Shown here piece by piece: positions 16,436 to 27,668 of a stretch of DNA of 64,000 nt. The DNA lies in contig NZ_FNOH01000017.1 of assembly GCF_900106535.1 (NCBI RefSeq), forward strand, positions 124,001 through 188,000. The letters run 5' to 3'. Source of the stretch: Myxococcus xanthus (GTDB lineage Bacteria > Myxococcota > Myxococcia > Myxococcales > Myxococcaceae). The translations under genes were made by a program, and so were the position numbers. Every line of letters begins with the position of its first letter. Positions within the stretch are counted from its first letter, which is position 1. The notes below the pieces were generated by a model. The model searched no databases, was not told the origin of the DNA, and was given only the letters and a program-made list of their open reading frames with translations.

Positions 16436-17089
16436 TTACGCCTGGCCCAGCGTCTTGGCGACTTCGGCGGCGAGGTCGTCCTTCTTCTTCTCGATGCCCT
16501 CACCCAGCTCGTAGCGGACGAAGCGGCGCACGGAGACCTTCTCGCCAATCTTCGCGGCGCGCTCGGAGATCATCTCGCCGACCTTCTTCTTGTCGTCCTT
16601 CACCCAGAGCTGGTCCACGAGGCACACGCCCTCGTAGTACTTCTCCATCTTCCCGACGAGGATCTTCTCCAGCATCGCCTCAGGCTTGCCCTGCTGCTTG
16701 AGGATCTCGCGCTGGATGTCCTTCTCCTTGTCCAGGTTGTCCGTGGGGACCTCCTCACGACGGACGAACTTGGGGCCGGCCGCGGCAATCTGCATGGCCA
16801 CGTCCTTCACCAGCTCCTGGAAGTCGGGGTTGCGAGCAACGAAGTCCGTCTCGCAGTTCACCTCGACGATGACGCCGATGCGGCCACTGTGAACGTAGGT
16901 GCCGATGATGCCTTCGGAGGCAACGCGGCCTTCCTTGCCAGCGGCCTTGGCGATGCCCTTCTTGCGCAGCCACTCCTCGGCCTTGGCGAAGTCGCCACCC
17001 GACTCGGCGAGCGCCTTCTTGCAGTCCATCATGCCCGCGTTGGTCCGCTCGCGGAGCTCCTTCACCATCTGGGCGCTAACTTCGGCCAT
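16436..17089 (-). CDS. tsf: Translation elongation factor Ts
   Basis: A 217-residue EF-Ts. The N-terminal UBA-like module and signature read VKELRERTNAGMMDCKKALA, then GDFAKAEEWLRKKGIAKA and EVNCETDFVARNPDFQELV. The C-terminal part is short compared with the E. coli protein of about 283 residues, as in many bacteria. EF-Ts recycles EF-Tu from GDP to GTP. I place the start at the ATG 17089 (MAEVSAQMVKELRE), with AGGAG about six bases upstream; the open frame continues upstream without coding character. Confidence 0.97.
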   Translation of the reverse strand: MAEVSAQMVKELRERTNAGMMDCKKALAESGGDFAKAEEWLRKKGIAKAAGKEGRVASEGIIGTYVHSGRIGVIVEVNCETDFVARNPDFQELVKDVAMQIAAAGPKFVRREEVPTDNLDKEKDIQREILKQQGKPEAMLEKILVGKMEKYYEGVCLVDQLWVKDDKKKVGEMISERAAKIGEKVSVRRFVRYELGEGIEKKKDDLAAEVAKTLGQA

Positions 17090-17180
17090 CGTCGTCTCCT
17101 GCCTCCGCCACTCCAAGGCGCACTGCGCCGGGCGGAGCATTGTAAGTTCAAGGGGATACTGCGGCACCAGGGAAACAGAG

Positions 17181-17218
17181 GCGGCCGGGGAGCTGGCGAA
17201 CTGATGCCACCCGGCCGC
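17181..17218 (-). terminator. rpsB-tsf intergenic hairpin (candidate attenuator)
   Basis: Arms GCGGCCGGG (17181-17189) and CCCGGCCGC (17210-17218) form a 9-bp stem, with an inner TGGC/GCCA pair inside the loop. On the minus strand it lies 28 bases after the rpsB stop and is followed by CTCTGTTT. A partial terminator between rpsB and tsf, tuning the ratio of S2 to EF-Ts, is known in E. coli; the same role here is inferred. Confidence 0.5.
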
Positions 17219-17245
17219 TTCGGCACTGACGTGAGAAAGGGACGG

Positions 17246-18220
17246 CTACTCGGCCGCCGCCTCACCCTCGGGAGCGGCCTCGGCGGCCGGCTCGGCGGAC
17301 GCGACAGGGGCCGCGCCCTTCATCTCAACGAGGGGGCCACGGCGGTCGCCGCCACGGTCACCACCCCGGTCGCGACGGTCGTCGCGGCGGTCACCGCGGC
17401 GCGGGCCACGGCGGTCATCGCGGCGGTCGCCACGGTCGTCACGGCCCTCGCGCTCCTCCTGCTCGTCGCGCTCGGCGGCGCCCGAGGCGCGGTAACGCGC
17501 GGCGCCCTCGAGGCAGGCCTCGGCGATCTTGGAGGTGAACAGCTTGATGGAGCGGATGGCGTCGTCGTTGCCGGGGATGACGAAGTCGATGCCGTCCGGA
17601 TCGCAGTTGGTGTCCACCAGGCCGATGACCGGGATGCCCAGGCGGCCCGCCTCGTGGATGGCGATGTGCTCCTTCTTCGGGTCGATGACGAAGACGCAGC
17701 GGGGCAGCTTCGACATCTCCTTCACGCCACCCAGGTTCTTCTCCAGCTTCTCGCGCTCACGCTCGAGCTGGGCGACTTCCTTCTTGGGAAGGCGCTCGAA
17801 GGTGCCGTCCTCGGCCATCTTCTCCAGCGTCTTCAGGCGGTCGATGCCCTGCTTGATGGTCTTGAAGTTGGTCAGCGTGCCACCCAGCCAGCGGCTGGTG
17901 ACGAAGAACTGACCGGCGCGCGAGGCCTCCTCGCGGACCACGTCCTGCGCCTGCTTCTTGGTGCCGACGAAGAGCACCGAGCCACCGCGCGCGGTGATGT
18001 CCGCCACGAAGCGGAACGCCGAGCGGGCCATCACGACCGTCTTCTGCAGGTCGATGATGTAGATGCCGTTGCGCGCGCCGAAGATGAACGGCTTCATCTT
18101 CGGGTTCCAGCGCTTCGTCTGGTGGCCGAAGTGAACACCGGCCTCCAGGAGCTGCCTCATCGTGATGCCACCGGCGGCGGCCATCGCCTGCTGCTGCGTC
18201 TGCGTGTCCTGCGTTTCCAT
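17246..18220 (-). CDS. rpsB: 30S ribosomal protein S2 with long charged C-terminal extension
   Basis: A 324-residue S2, about 80 longer than E. coli S2. The core starts ITMRQLLEAGVHFGHQTKRW and continues KPFIFGARNGIYIIDLQKTV, FVTSRWLGGTLTNFKTI, CVFVIDPKKEHIAIHEA and PVIGLVDTNCDPDGIDFVIP. After LEGAARYR comes an Arg/Asp/Gly-rich repetitive stretch (many DRRDDR and GDR units), then an Ala/Glu tail. The start is the ATG at 18220 (METQDTQTQQ), with GGAGAG seven bases upstream; the longer open frame to 18520 is not needed. It is the first gene of the rpsB-tsf-pyrH-frr operon. Confidence 0.97.
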   Translation of the reverse strand: METQDTQTQQQAMAAAGGITMRQLLEAGVHFGHQTKRWNPKMKPFIFGARNGIYIIDLQKTVVMARSAFRFVADITARGGSVLFVGTKKQAQDVVREEASRAGQFFVTSRWLGGTLTNFKTIKQGIDRLKTLEKMAEDGTFERLPKKEVAQLEREREKLEKNLGGVKEMSKLPRCVFVIDPKKEHIAIHEAGRLGIPVIGLVDTNCDPDGIDFVIPGNDDAIRSIKLFTSKIAEACLEGAARYRASGAAERDEQEEREGRDDRGDRRDDRRGPRRGDRRDDRRDRGGDRGGDRRGPLVEMKGAAPVASAEPAAEAAPEGEAAAE

Positions 18221-18602
18221 GTCGTCTCTCCGGTTGTTCCGCCACGCCCGAGCAAACCTTCCGGCCGAAACGACCGCGGAGGAGCTCCTCTCCGAGGAGA
18301 GGCCCTCACCCACGGAAGCACCGGCGACCGGCACGGACGTGTGTGTAGTGGGTACTGCCTGGGGTCGACTGCCCCCCGACCCCATACCGTGGGGCGGGGC
18401 GTCCTTAACAGAACCCCTCCGGGCCGCGCAAGCTTCGCCGCACCGCCCGTCCGGGCAGGGACGGCACATGCCGCTCCCCCGCCCTCCTATCGTCCCAGCG
18501 AGGCCCCTTCGCCCCGCCAAGACAGCACCGGCGCGGTGCCCCCCCAGAGGGTTGGCGCCGCGCCGGCGTCTTCCACGATGAGCCTGTCAGTCAGCCCGCG
18601 TC
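18221..18602. other. rpsB leader and secA 3' region, no gene
   Basis: A 382-base gap without a supportable gene. Near rpsB there is a perfect dyad CCTCTCCGAGGAGAGG (18287-18302) directly next to GAGGAGCTCCTC (18279-18290), which could be an S2 leader element. Near secA a stem GCACCG/CGGTGC (18525-18539) may terminate secA. The rpsB promoter should lie here, but I could not fix it confidently. Confidence 0.4.
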
Positions 18603-21425
<2,823 letters not shown>

Positions 21426-21595
21426 TCGGTCGGCTCTCTCGCCGGAGAATCCTCGAAGGACGGCGGCGAGTGAAGGGAAATCCCTGGAGGTGTAAGGGAG
21501 AAACGTATGGAAACCACGTGCGTCCGCCGAAACTTCCACTCGGCAGGCCGCCCACCACGCAGCGGCTCAGAGTAAAGCGGAACCCAGCCCACGCA

Positions 21596-22798
21596 ATGTC
21601 CCCCACACGAAATCAACGCCGAGGCCCCTCCCGGCCTTCACGACGACCTCCCTCTCGCCATCCGGGCCGCCCCGGAGCGCAGCCTAACCGCCAGGGCCCT
21701 GCCCCCGGGGGCAAGCCCCCTGCACACACCGCGCCGCCCGCCCCCAGGGTCCCTCCCCGGGCCAAGGTCCCCGCCATGCCGGCCCGGACGCTGGCCGCCC
21801 GGCCTGGCCGCTGGCTGTGGACCTGCCGCGCGGGTTTCGAGGCCCACCTCTTCGAGGAACTGGAATGGGCCGGCGCCGAGCCCCGTCTGCTGGGCGAAGC
21901 CCTGGTGGAGAGTGACGCCGTCTCCGGCCCTCCGCCCGCCTTCGCCCGCGCAGGCTATCAGGTCGCTGCCACCCTGACAGCCACGAATCCCGAAGCCATC
22001 GCCGACGCGGCGGCCCGTGCCGTGCTGGCGCTTCCCGGGCGGACGCCCTGGGCGGTGCAGGCCTTCACGCCCGACACCCCGCGTGGCAACGCCCTGGCCC
22101 CTGTTGCGGAAGCCCTGGAATCCGCCGTGTCCGCCAGGCTGCCGGCAGAACGCCGCATCGAGGACGCCCAGCGGGCACGCGAGGCGGGGGCGCTGCTGGT
22201 GTCCCTGTGTGTGGCGCCGGATGAAGTGACGGTGGTGGGCGCGGTGCACGCGCGCGAGGCCGTGTCCCTGGCGGCGGGCGGACGCAGGCGCATGCGGCGG
22301 GCTGGAGACGCGCCGTCGCGCGCGGCCATGAAGCTGGAGGAGGCCCTGGACGGACTGGCCTTCGAGCCTGGGCGCGGCGATGTGTGCGTGGACCTGGGCG
22401 CGGCGCCGGGCGGCTGGACGCAGCGGTTGGTGAGCCGCGGCGCGAAGGTGGTGGCGGTGGACCCGGCCCGGCTGATGCCGGAGCTGACCGGGAACCCGCG
22501 CGTGAAGCACGTCCAGGAGAGCGCCTTCGCCTATGCGCCCGACGAGCCGGCGGACTGGCTCTTCTGCGACATGGCGTGGCGCCCCCTGGAAGTGGCGCAG
22601 TTGCTGGCCAAATGGGGCCGCCGCGGTTGGGCGCAGCACCTGGTGGCCAACATCAAGCTGCCCATGAAGGACAAGAACCCCATCCTGCTGCGGGTGCGCC
22701 ACACGCTCGGCCAGGAGGGCGGCTGGGAGGGGCTCACCGTCCGCCAGCTCTACCATGACCGGGATGAGGTCACCGTCACCGCGCACAAGATGAAGTGA
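21596..22798 (+). CDS. rlmM: 23S rRNA 2'-O-ribose methyltransferase RlmM-like
   Basis: A 400-residue protein from the ATG at 21596. The first 60 residues are Arg/Pro-rich and basic; an ATG at 21776 would give a 340-residue protein closer to the catalytic family. The THUMP-like part starts WTCRAGFEAHLFEELEWAG. The FtsJ-type SAM domain shows CVDLGAAPGGWTQRLVSRGA, VVAVDPARLMPE, DWLFCDMAWRPLEV and NIKLPMKDKNP, which supply the K-D-K set used for ribose 2'-O-methylation. E. coli RlmM modifies C2498 of 23S rRNA. It is divergent from secA, with starts about 170 bases apart. Confidence 0.88.
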   Translation: MSPTRNQRRGPSRPSRRPPSRHPGRPGAQPNRQGPAPGGKPPAHTAPPAPRVPPRAKVPAMPARTLAARPGRWLWTCRAGFEAHLFEELEWAGAEPRLLGEALVESDAVSGPPPAFARAGYQVAATLTATNPEAIADAAARAVLALPGRTPWAVQAFTPDTPRGNALAPVAEALESAVSARLPAERRIEDAQRAREAGALLVSLCVAPDEVTVVGAVHAREAVSLAAGGRRRMRRAGDAPSRAAMKLEEALDGLAFEPGRGDVCVDLGAAPGGWTQRLVSRGAKVVAVDPARLMPELTGNPRVKHVQESAFAYAPDEPADWLFCDMAWRPLEVAQLLAKWGRRGWAQHLVANIKLPMKDKNPILLRVRHTLGQEGGWEGLTVRQLYHDRDEVTVTAHKMK

Positions 22799-22840
22799 GC
22801 CCCTGCGCATTGGCGATGGACGCGCTACACAAGGAGCGCA

Positions 22841-23545
22841 ATGCCCTACCCACTCGACGACGCCACGGCCACCGCCCTCATCGCCCTCCATCCCTGGGTG
22901 CTCACCCGCAGCCCCCAGGCCCCGGTGCAGGCCGCCGTGGAGGTGCTCGTCCAGGCGGAGCAGGCCCGGCGTGGCCAGCCGGACGCGAAAACGGGCGCAC
23001 TCCAGGTGCCTGCACTCACCCAGGGCAACCTCCTCAAGGAGGAGTACGACTTGTCCACCCACGGCCATCATGACGGGTGGCGCGTGGGCGCCGTCATCGC
23101 GGACGTGCAGGGGATGATCAACGTCAACGCCCGCTTCGGCTTCCCCACCGGGGACGCGGTGCTGCGCGCCACCGTGGAGTCCCTCTCCGCTCAGTACCCC
23201 GGCGCGAAGGTGGTGCGCATCCACGCGGACGCTTTCGCCGCCCTGCTCGTGCCGACGTCGCAGCTCACGGTGGAGGAGCACCTCGCCGCGCCGACGCGCG
23301 AACGGTTGGCGCAGGGCGTGCGCCCTGTGCTGCCCCCGGGAACGCCCGACGCGGACGTGCCCTCATGGACGGTGAGCCTGCTGGAGTTGACGGTGGACGC
23401 GCCCTCGCACTGGCAGGTGCTGGGGCCGCTGCTGTGGGCGGAGCTGGAGCGCACCCACGTCATGGAGCGCACCGGCCGCGCGCAGGGGCTTCAGCGCAGG
23501 CGCATCCGGCTGGATGGCTCCATTCCCGGCCCCGCGACGCTCTGA
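22841..23545 (+). CDS. Degenerate GGDEF-like protein
   Basis: A 234-residue protein that looks hypothetical but has the skeleton of a GGDEF domain. VGAVIADVQGMINVNARFGF (from residue 82) corresponds to the LDIDxFKxINDxxGH strand-helix, PTGDAVLRATVESL to GDxVLxxVA, and RIHADAFAALLV (from residue 126) to RxGGDEFxxLL, with HADAF in place of GGDEF. The catalytic and metal residues are therefore mostly missing and no cyclase activity is expected. The first 75 residues are an unassigned helical region. It follows rlmM by 42 bases on the same strand. Confidence 0.72.
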   Translation: MPYPLDDATATALIALHPWVLTRSPQAPVQAAVEVLVQAEQARRGQPDAKTGALQVPALTQGNLLKEEYDLSTHGHHDGWRVGAVIADVQGMINVNARFGFPTGDAVLRATVESLSAQYPGAKVVRIHADAFAALLVPTSQLTVEEHLAAPTRERLAQGVRPVLPPGTPDADVPSWTVSLLELTVDAPSHWQVLGPLLWAELERTHVMERTGRAQGLQRRRIRLDGSIPGPATL

Positions 23546-23606
23546 GCGCGCACGGTCGCGACTGAGCGCCAAGCCATTCTGGCCATCCTCGCTGGGTGGC
23601 CACTGC

Positions 23607-23779
23607 ACCCGCTCCCGGAGCCTCAAGGGGACTCACGGGGGAGCGTTCCTTGCGTCCGGCGAAAGGGGCCTCAATACCGAGGCGTCATCCACCCGCTCCC
23701 GGAGCCCTTCGGGCTTCCACGGGAGCGCGCTCCTTCCGTCCGCAGCGAGGCGCCTCGACGAACCACCGAGACGCCATCC
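23607..23779 (+). repeat. Two imperfect tandem copies of an 84-89 bp hairpin-forming element
   Basis: Copy one (23607-23690) and copy two (23691-23779) both begin ACCCGCTCCCGGAGCC, share GGGAGCG, TCCTT, CGTCCG and GGC-TC-A blocks in order, and end in GACGCCATCC or a one-base variant (GGCGTCATCC). Each folds with CGCTCCC pairing to GGGAGCG; copy two also has an inner AGCCC-TTC-GGGCT hairpin. They fill most of the space between two convergent genes and could act as a terminator pair or be an extragenic repeat family. Confidence 0.6.
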
Positions 23780-23790
23780 CTCCGCGCCGG

Positions 23791-24708
23791 CTACTCCTCG
23801 AGGATGAACTTGCGGGGATTCTGCCCGATGCCGTTGACGCGGACCTCGTAGTGGAGGTGCGGACCCGTGGAGCGGCCGGTGTTGCCGACGGCGGCGATGT
23901 GCATGCCGCGCTTCACCTTGTCGCCGGCCTTCACCAGCATCTTCGACAGGTGGCCGTAGCGCGTCTTGATGCCGTAGCCATGGTCGATGACGAGCACGTT
24001 GCCGTAGCCGCCCTCCAGGCCCGCGAACACCACTGTGCCGTCCGACGGCGCGAAGACTTCCTTGCCGTGCGGCGCCGCGATGTCCATGCCGCCGTGCATG
24101 ACGCGGTCCGCGGTGTACGGGTCCAGGCGCGAACCGAAATCACTCGTCACCCAGCCGCGCGCGGGCCAGATGGACGGAGTGGAGGCCAGCAGCGACTTCT
24201 GGTCCTGGAAGTAGGCCTGCAACTCCTGGAGGCTCTGCTCCTGGCGGGTGGCCTCCGCGCTCAACCGGTCCAGCCGGCCCATCAGCGCCTTGGGCGTCTC
24301 CGTGGAGGTCAGCTGCGTGAATTGCGTGTCCGTGGCAGGCGCGGACGTGCCCGCCTCGGGCTCCGTCGGCCCCATGGCCAGGTTGCGCTGAGGATCGGAC
24401 AGCAGCGTCACCGCGCGCAGCTTCTGGTCGAAGCGCTCCACCCGGTCCAACGTGGAGCCGATGTGCTCGATGCGCTCACGCACCGACTTGAGCTGCGAGC
24501 GCAGCGTCAGGTTCTCTTCGCGAAGGATGCGGTTCTCGGAGGCGTCCGCGGCCACCTGGAAGTAGTGCACGCTCGCACCCACGCCCAGTCCCACCACGAG
24601 CATCAGTCCCATCCCCACCTGAGTGAGAAAGGACCGCTGGATGGTGTACCGCTTGACCGGAGCGTCATGGTCCGGAATCACCATCAGTGTGAAGGACTTT
24701 TTCGCCAC
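23791..24708 (-). CDS. Membrane-anchored M23 (LytM) family peptidase
   Basis: A 305-residue protein. After a 30-residue cytoplasmic start there is one membrane span (VGMGLMLVVGLGVGASVHYF), then a coiled-coil stretch (residues about 58-105), a second helical stretch near 150-170, and a C-terminal LytM domain with SRLDPY, VMHGGMDIAAPHG (zinc ligands His and Asp), YGHLSK and GPHLHYEVRVNG (His-x-His). Zinc ligands are all present, so it is probably an active murein endopeptidase rather than an EnvC-type activator. The architecture resembles periplasmic cell-wall hydrolases used in growth or division. Confidence 0.9.
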   Translation of the reverse strand: MAKKSFTLMVIPDHDAPVKRYTIQRSFLTQVGMGLMLVVGLGVGASVHYFQVAADASENRILREENLTLRSQLKSVRERIEHIGSTLDRVERFDQKLRAVTLLSDPQRNLAMGPTEPEAGTSAPATDTQFTQLTSTETPKALMGRLDRLSAEATRQEQSLQELQAYFQDQKSLLASTPSIWPARGWVTSDFGSRLDPYTADRVMHGGMDIAAPHGKEVFAPSDGTVVFAGLEGGYGNVLVIDHGYGIKTRYGHLSKMLVKAGDKVKRGMHIAAVGNTGRSTGPHLHYEVRVNGIGQNPRKFILEE

Positions 24709-24845
24709 GGGACAGCTCCCCTGCTTGCGTGGGACTACTGGCGCAGCAAGCTAAGTCGCTTGCTCTCGCGCAACACCTCCCCCCGCCGCCTACCCCTCCC
24801 GCTTCGTCGCCCACCGGCATTTCGACTCGGCTGGAAACGTTGGGG

Positions 24846-24875
24846 CAGCTACCACTCACATTCGAAGAGTGTCAA
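24846..24875 (-). promoter_or_regulatory. Candidate sigma-70 promoter for the M23 peptidase
   Basis: On the minus strand TTGACA (24870-24875) and TAGCTG (24846-24851) are separated by 18 bases, about 140 bases before the peptidase start. The -35 box is perfect and the -10 box weak. Confidence 0.4.
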
Positions 24876-24881
24876 GGTCAA

Positions 24882-24901
24882 CAGACCCGCAGGGAGGTCT
24901 G
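24882..24901 (-). terminator. Candidate terminator of the PP2C phosphatase gene
   Basis: CAGACC (24882-24887) and GGTCTG (24896-24901) form a 6-bp stem with an 8-base loop. It lies 27 bases past the phosphatase stop on the minus strand, just ahead of the next gene's -35 box. Confidence 0.4.
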
Positions 24902-24927
24902 CAGGCCACGTGCAGACTCTGGGTGTG

Positions 24928-25725
24928 TCAGGCTTCCACTCGCACGACGATGACGGTGATGTTATCGTCACCACCACGTTCGTTCGCGAAGTCGATGAGA
25001 CGCTTGGGGACCTCTTCGAAGGTCCGCGCCTTCACCACGGTTTCGTGGATCTCCCGGTCCTCCATCATGTTCGCGAGGCCGTCCGAACAGAGGAGAAAGA
25101 CGTCGCCGGGCTCTGACACCAGCCCCATGACGTCCACCTGCACCTCCTCCTCGAAGCCGACGGAGCGGGTGATGATGTTCTTGTAGCGGGAGTGCTTCGC
25201 CTCTTCCGGGGTAATCATCCCCGCTTTGATCTGCTCGTTGACCAGCGAGTGGTCCTCGGAGATCTGCTGGATGAGGTCACCGCGGATGAGGTATGCGCGG
25301 CTGTCACCCACATGGGCGAAGAAGGCGTGCTCGTCGCGCACCACCAGGGAGATGACGGTGGTGCCCATGCCGGACAGCCGCGCATCTTCCTGCGCGGCCG
25401 TGAAGATGGCCAGACAGGCCCGCTCCACGGCGGTGCGCAGCGCCTCCGGAATCGGAGAGTCCTGGAGATTCGGGACGGAAAGGAAGGGGTTGTCCTTGCC
25501 TTCCCGCGCCCGGCGCATCTCTTTGTCGATGGTCTCCACCGCGATGCGGGACGCAGTGCCGCCACCCGCATGGCCGCCCATTCCGTCGGCCACGACGTAG
25601 AGCTGGAGCTCATCATCAATGAGGAAGCTGTCCTCGTTGTGATTACGTTTGCGCCCGACATCCGTCAGGCCGGCGGAAATTATCTTCAAGCGGGAGGCCG
25701 CGGTCTGCCCTGCGGTGCTGGACAC
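24928..25725 (-). CDS. PP2C-type serine/threonine protein phosphatase
   Basis: A PPM-family phosphatase of about 265 residues. Metal-binding motifs are KRNHNEDSF near the N-terminus, VVADGMGGHAGGGTAS, CLLCSDG-equivalent FLLCSDGLANM and a C-terminal RGGDDNITVIVV, plus AHVGDSRAYLIRGDLIQQIS. Such enzymes reverse phosphorylation by Hanks-type Ser/Thr kinases, which are very numerous in myxobacteria; the Myxococcus protein Pph1 belongs to this family. No ATG lies close to the domain: the GTG at 25725 is the best start, and a GTG at 25767 is possible. It follows recN by some 60 bases on the same strand. Confidence 0.92.
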   Translation of the reverse strand: MSSTAGQTAASRLKIISAGLTDVGRKRNHNEDSFLIDDELQLYVVADGMGGHAGGGTASRIAVETIDKEMRRAREGKDNPFLSVPNLQDSPIPEALRTAVERACLAIFTAAQEDARLSGMGTTVISLVVRDEHAFFAHVGDSRAYLIRGDLIQQISEDHSLVNEQIKAGMITPEEAKHSRYKNIITRSVGFEEEVQVDVMGLVSEPGDVFLLCSDGLANMMEDREIHETVVKARTFEEVPKRLIDFANERGGDDNITVIVVRVEA

Positions 25726-25786
25726 ACCCGGGATGCTATGTGAGGCCCAAGGACGGGGCAAGGACACGGATGCAATCTGGCGCACT

Positions 25787-27523
25787 TCACGCGGTGCGTC
25801 GGAGCCGACCCCGGGGGGCCCCCTCCGGTCCAGACTCCCTGCGGGCCCGAGTCCCCAGCGCCCTGTTGGCAGAACGCACCAGGGCCTCCGCTGCTCCCAG
25901 GGCCTCACGCGTCACCTCGACGCCCGACATCATCCGCGCCAGCTCCCGGGTCCGTTCTGCCCCTGCATCCAGTACCACCACCTCCGAGACAGTGCGCTCG
26001 CCCTTGAGGCCCTTGCGGATGAGCAGGTGGGCATCCGCATAGGCGGCCACCTGCGGCAGGTGGGTGATGCAGAGCACCTGACGGTGGCTGCTCACGTCCT
26101 TGATCATCCGCCCCACCACGTCCGCGATGGCGCCGCTGACGCCCGCGTCCGCTTCGTCCAGGATGTAGCACCCGCCCCCGTCACTGTCAGCCAGGGCCTT
26201 CTTGAGTGCCAGCAGCAGCCGGCTCGCCTCACCGCCAGAAGCCACCTTCGCCAGCGCTCGCGGCGGCTCGCCAGGGTTCGCGCTGAAGAAGAACTCCACG
26301 TCATCCATGCCGTCCGGGCGCAGCGAATCCGATGGTGTCACCCGCACCTCGAAGGCCGCCTTGCCCATGGCCAGTTGCCCCAGGCCCTCGCGCACCTGCG
26401 CGGCGAACGTCACCGCACTGGCCGCACGCGCCCGTGTCAGTGCCGCAGCGGCCTTCCGGGCCCGCTCCTCCACCTTGCGGCGGTCGGCGGCCAGCTCTTC
26501 CAGGATTTCCTTCCGGTTCTCCAGCGTGCCCAGCTCCACCTCGATTTCGCCCCGCTTCTTCAGCAGGCCCTCCAGGTGCGTGCCGTGCTTACGGCACAGA
26601 CGCTTGAGCGCGTCCAGCCGCTCCTCCACGTCCGCCAGCCGCGAAGGGTCCGACTCCAGCCCCTCCACGTACCGGTTGAGCCGCCGCTGCGCCTCCTCCA
26701 GCTCCGACAGCGCGGTGCTCAGCGCCTGCGCCACCGGCGCCAGCGTGGCGTCACACTTCACCGATTCGTGCACCAGCCCCAGCGCGCGGCCCACCGTCTC
26801 CACAGCGGACTGCTCCTCGCCGGACACCAGCAGCTCCGCTTCCGAGGCGTGGCGCTTGAGCTTCTCCGCGCCGCCCAGCCGCTTGCGCTCCGCGTCCAGC
26901 CGCGCGTCCTCGTCGGCCTCCGGGTCCAGGCGCGTGATTTCATCGAGCTGGAAGCGAAGGAACTCGGCGCGCTCGCGCACCTTCGCCTCGTCTCCGCCCA
27001 GCGCCTCCATGCGCGCGTCCATCTCGCGCAGGCCGGTGTACTCCCGGAAGAAGGCCGCGAGCACATCCTCCAGGTTGCCGTACCGGTCGAGCAGCACCCG
27101 GTGCAGCCCCGAATCAAAGAGGCTGACGTGCTCGTGCTGGCCGGCGATGTCCACCGCCCCACGCGTGAGCTTGCCCAGCACGCCCACTGTCACCAGCGAG
27201 CCGTTGACGTAGGCCTTGCCGCGCCCGGTGCGTCCCAGCACCCGGCGCACCAGCACCTCTTCCCCCAGGTCCGGCAAGCCCAGCTCCTCCAGCCGGGTCT
27301 CCAACGCGGGAGTCCGCGCGAAGACGCCCTCCACGGACGCCTCCTCACAACCGGCGCGAATGACATCCGCGTCGGCGCGCCCCCCGAGCAAAAGGCCCAG
27401 TGCATCCACGAGGATGGACTTGCCCGCACCTGTCTCACCCGTGAGGACGGTGAGGCCGGCTCCGAACGCCACCTCCACCTCCTCGATCACCGCCACGTTC
27501 GAAATCCGCAGACCCAGCAGCAC
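25787..27523 (-). CDS. recN: DNA repair protein RecN
   Basis: A 578-residue SMC-like ATPase. The N-terminus has LLGLRISNVAVIEEVEVAFG and the Walker A GETGAGKSILVDALGLLLGG. The middle is two long coiled-coil segments separated by a Lys/Gly turn near residues 305-315. The C-terminus has the ABC-type signature KVASGGEASRLLLALKKAL and Walker B CYILDEADAGVSGA. RecN acts at double-strand breaks, tethering DNA for recombination. Length is close to the usual 550-570. The start is the ATG at 27523. Confidence 0.95.
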   Translation of the reverse strand: MLLGLRISNVAVIEEVEVAFGAGLTVLTGETGAGKSILVDALGLLLGGRADADVIRAGCEEASVEGVFARTPALETRLEELGLPDLGEEVLVRRVLGRTGRGKAYVNGSLVTVGVLGKLTRGAVDIAGQHEHVSLFDSGLHRVLLDRYGNLEDVLAAFFREYTGLREMDARMEALGGDEAKVRERAEFLRFQLDEITRLDPEADEDARLDAERKRLGGAEKLKRHASEAELLVSGEEQSAVETVGRALGLVHESVKCDATLAPVAQALSTALSELEEAQRRLNRYVEGLESDPSRLADVEERLDALKRLCRKHGTHLEGLLKKRGEIEVELGTLENRKEILEELAADRRKVEERARKAAAALTRARAASAVTFAAQVREGLGQLAMGKAAFEVRVTPSDSLRPDGMDDVEFFFSANPGEPPRALAKVASGGEASRLLLALKKALADSDGGGCYILDEADAGVSGAIADVVGRMIKDVSSHRQVLCITHLPQVAAYADAHLLIRKGLKGERTVSEVVVLDAGAERTRELARMMSGVEVTREALGAAEALVRSANRALGTRARRESGPEGAPRGRLRRTA

Positions 27524-27635
27524 GCGCGCCCTCCAATGTCCGTACGACGGCTCTGGTACCTGAACACCCTAGCAGGTCCGACTGACACTGCACAGGCGTT
27601 CGGGTTGAGCGCACGGATGGCGGGCGGGAGGGGAA

Positions 27636-27657
27636 GGGGCCTCGTTGGGGCCCCAAC
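27636..27657 (-). terminator. Candidate terminator of the SNF2 gene
   Basis: A perfect 14-base palindrome GTTGGGGCCCCAAC (27644-27657), overlapping a GGGGCC/GGCCCC stem (27636-27654), sits 12 bases after the SNF2-family stop on the minus strand. Confidence 0.4.
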
Positions 27658-27668
27658 CTTGCAAGTCC

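Noticed and set aside
17330..17470. Possible CRISPR-like or tandem DNA repeat
   Set aside because: The repetition is codon-level, encoding the Arg/Asp/Gly tail of S2; no regular spacer-repeat units.
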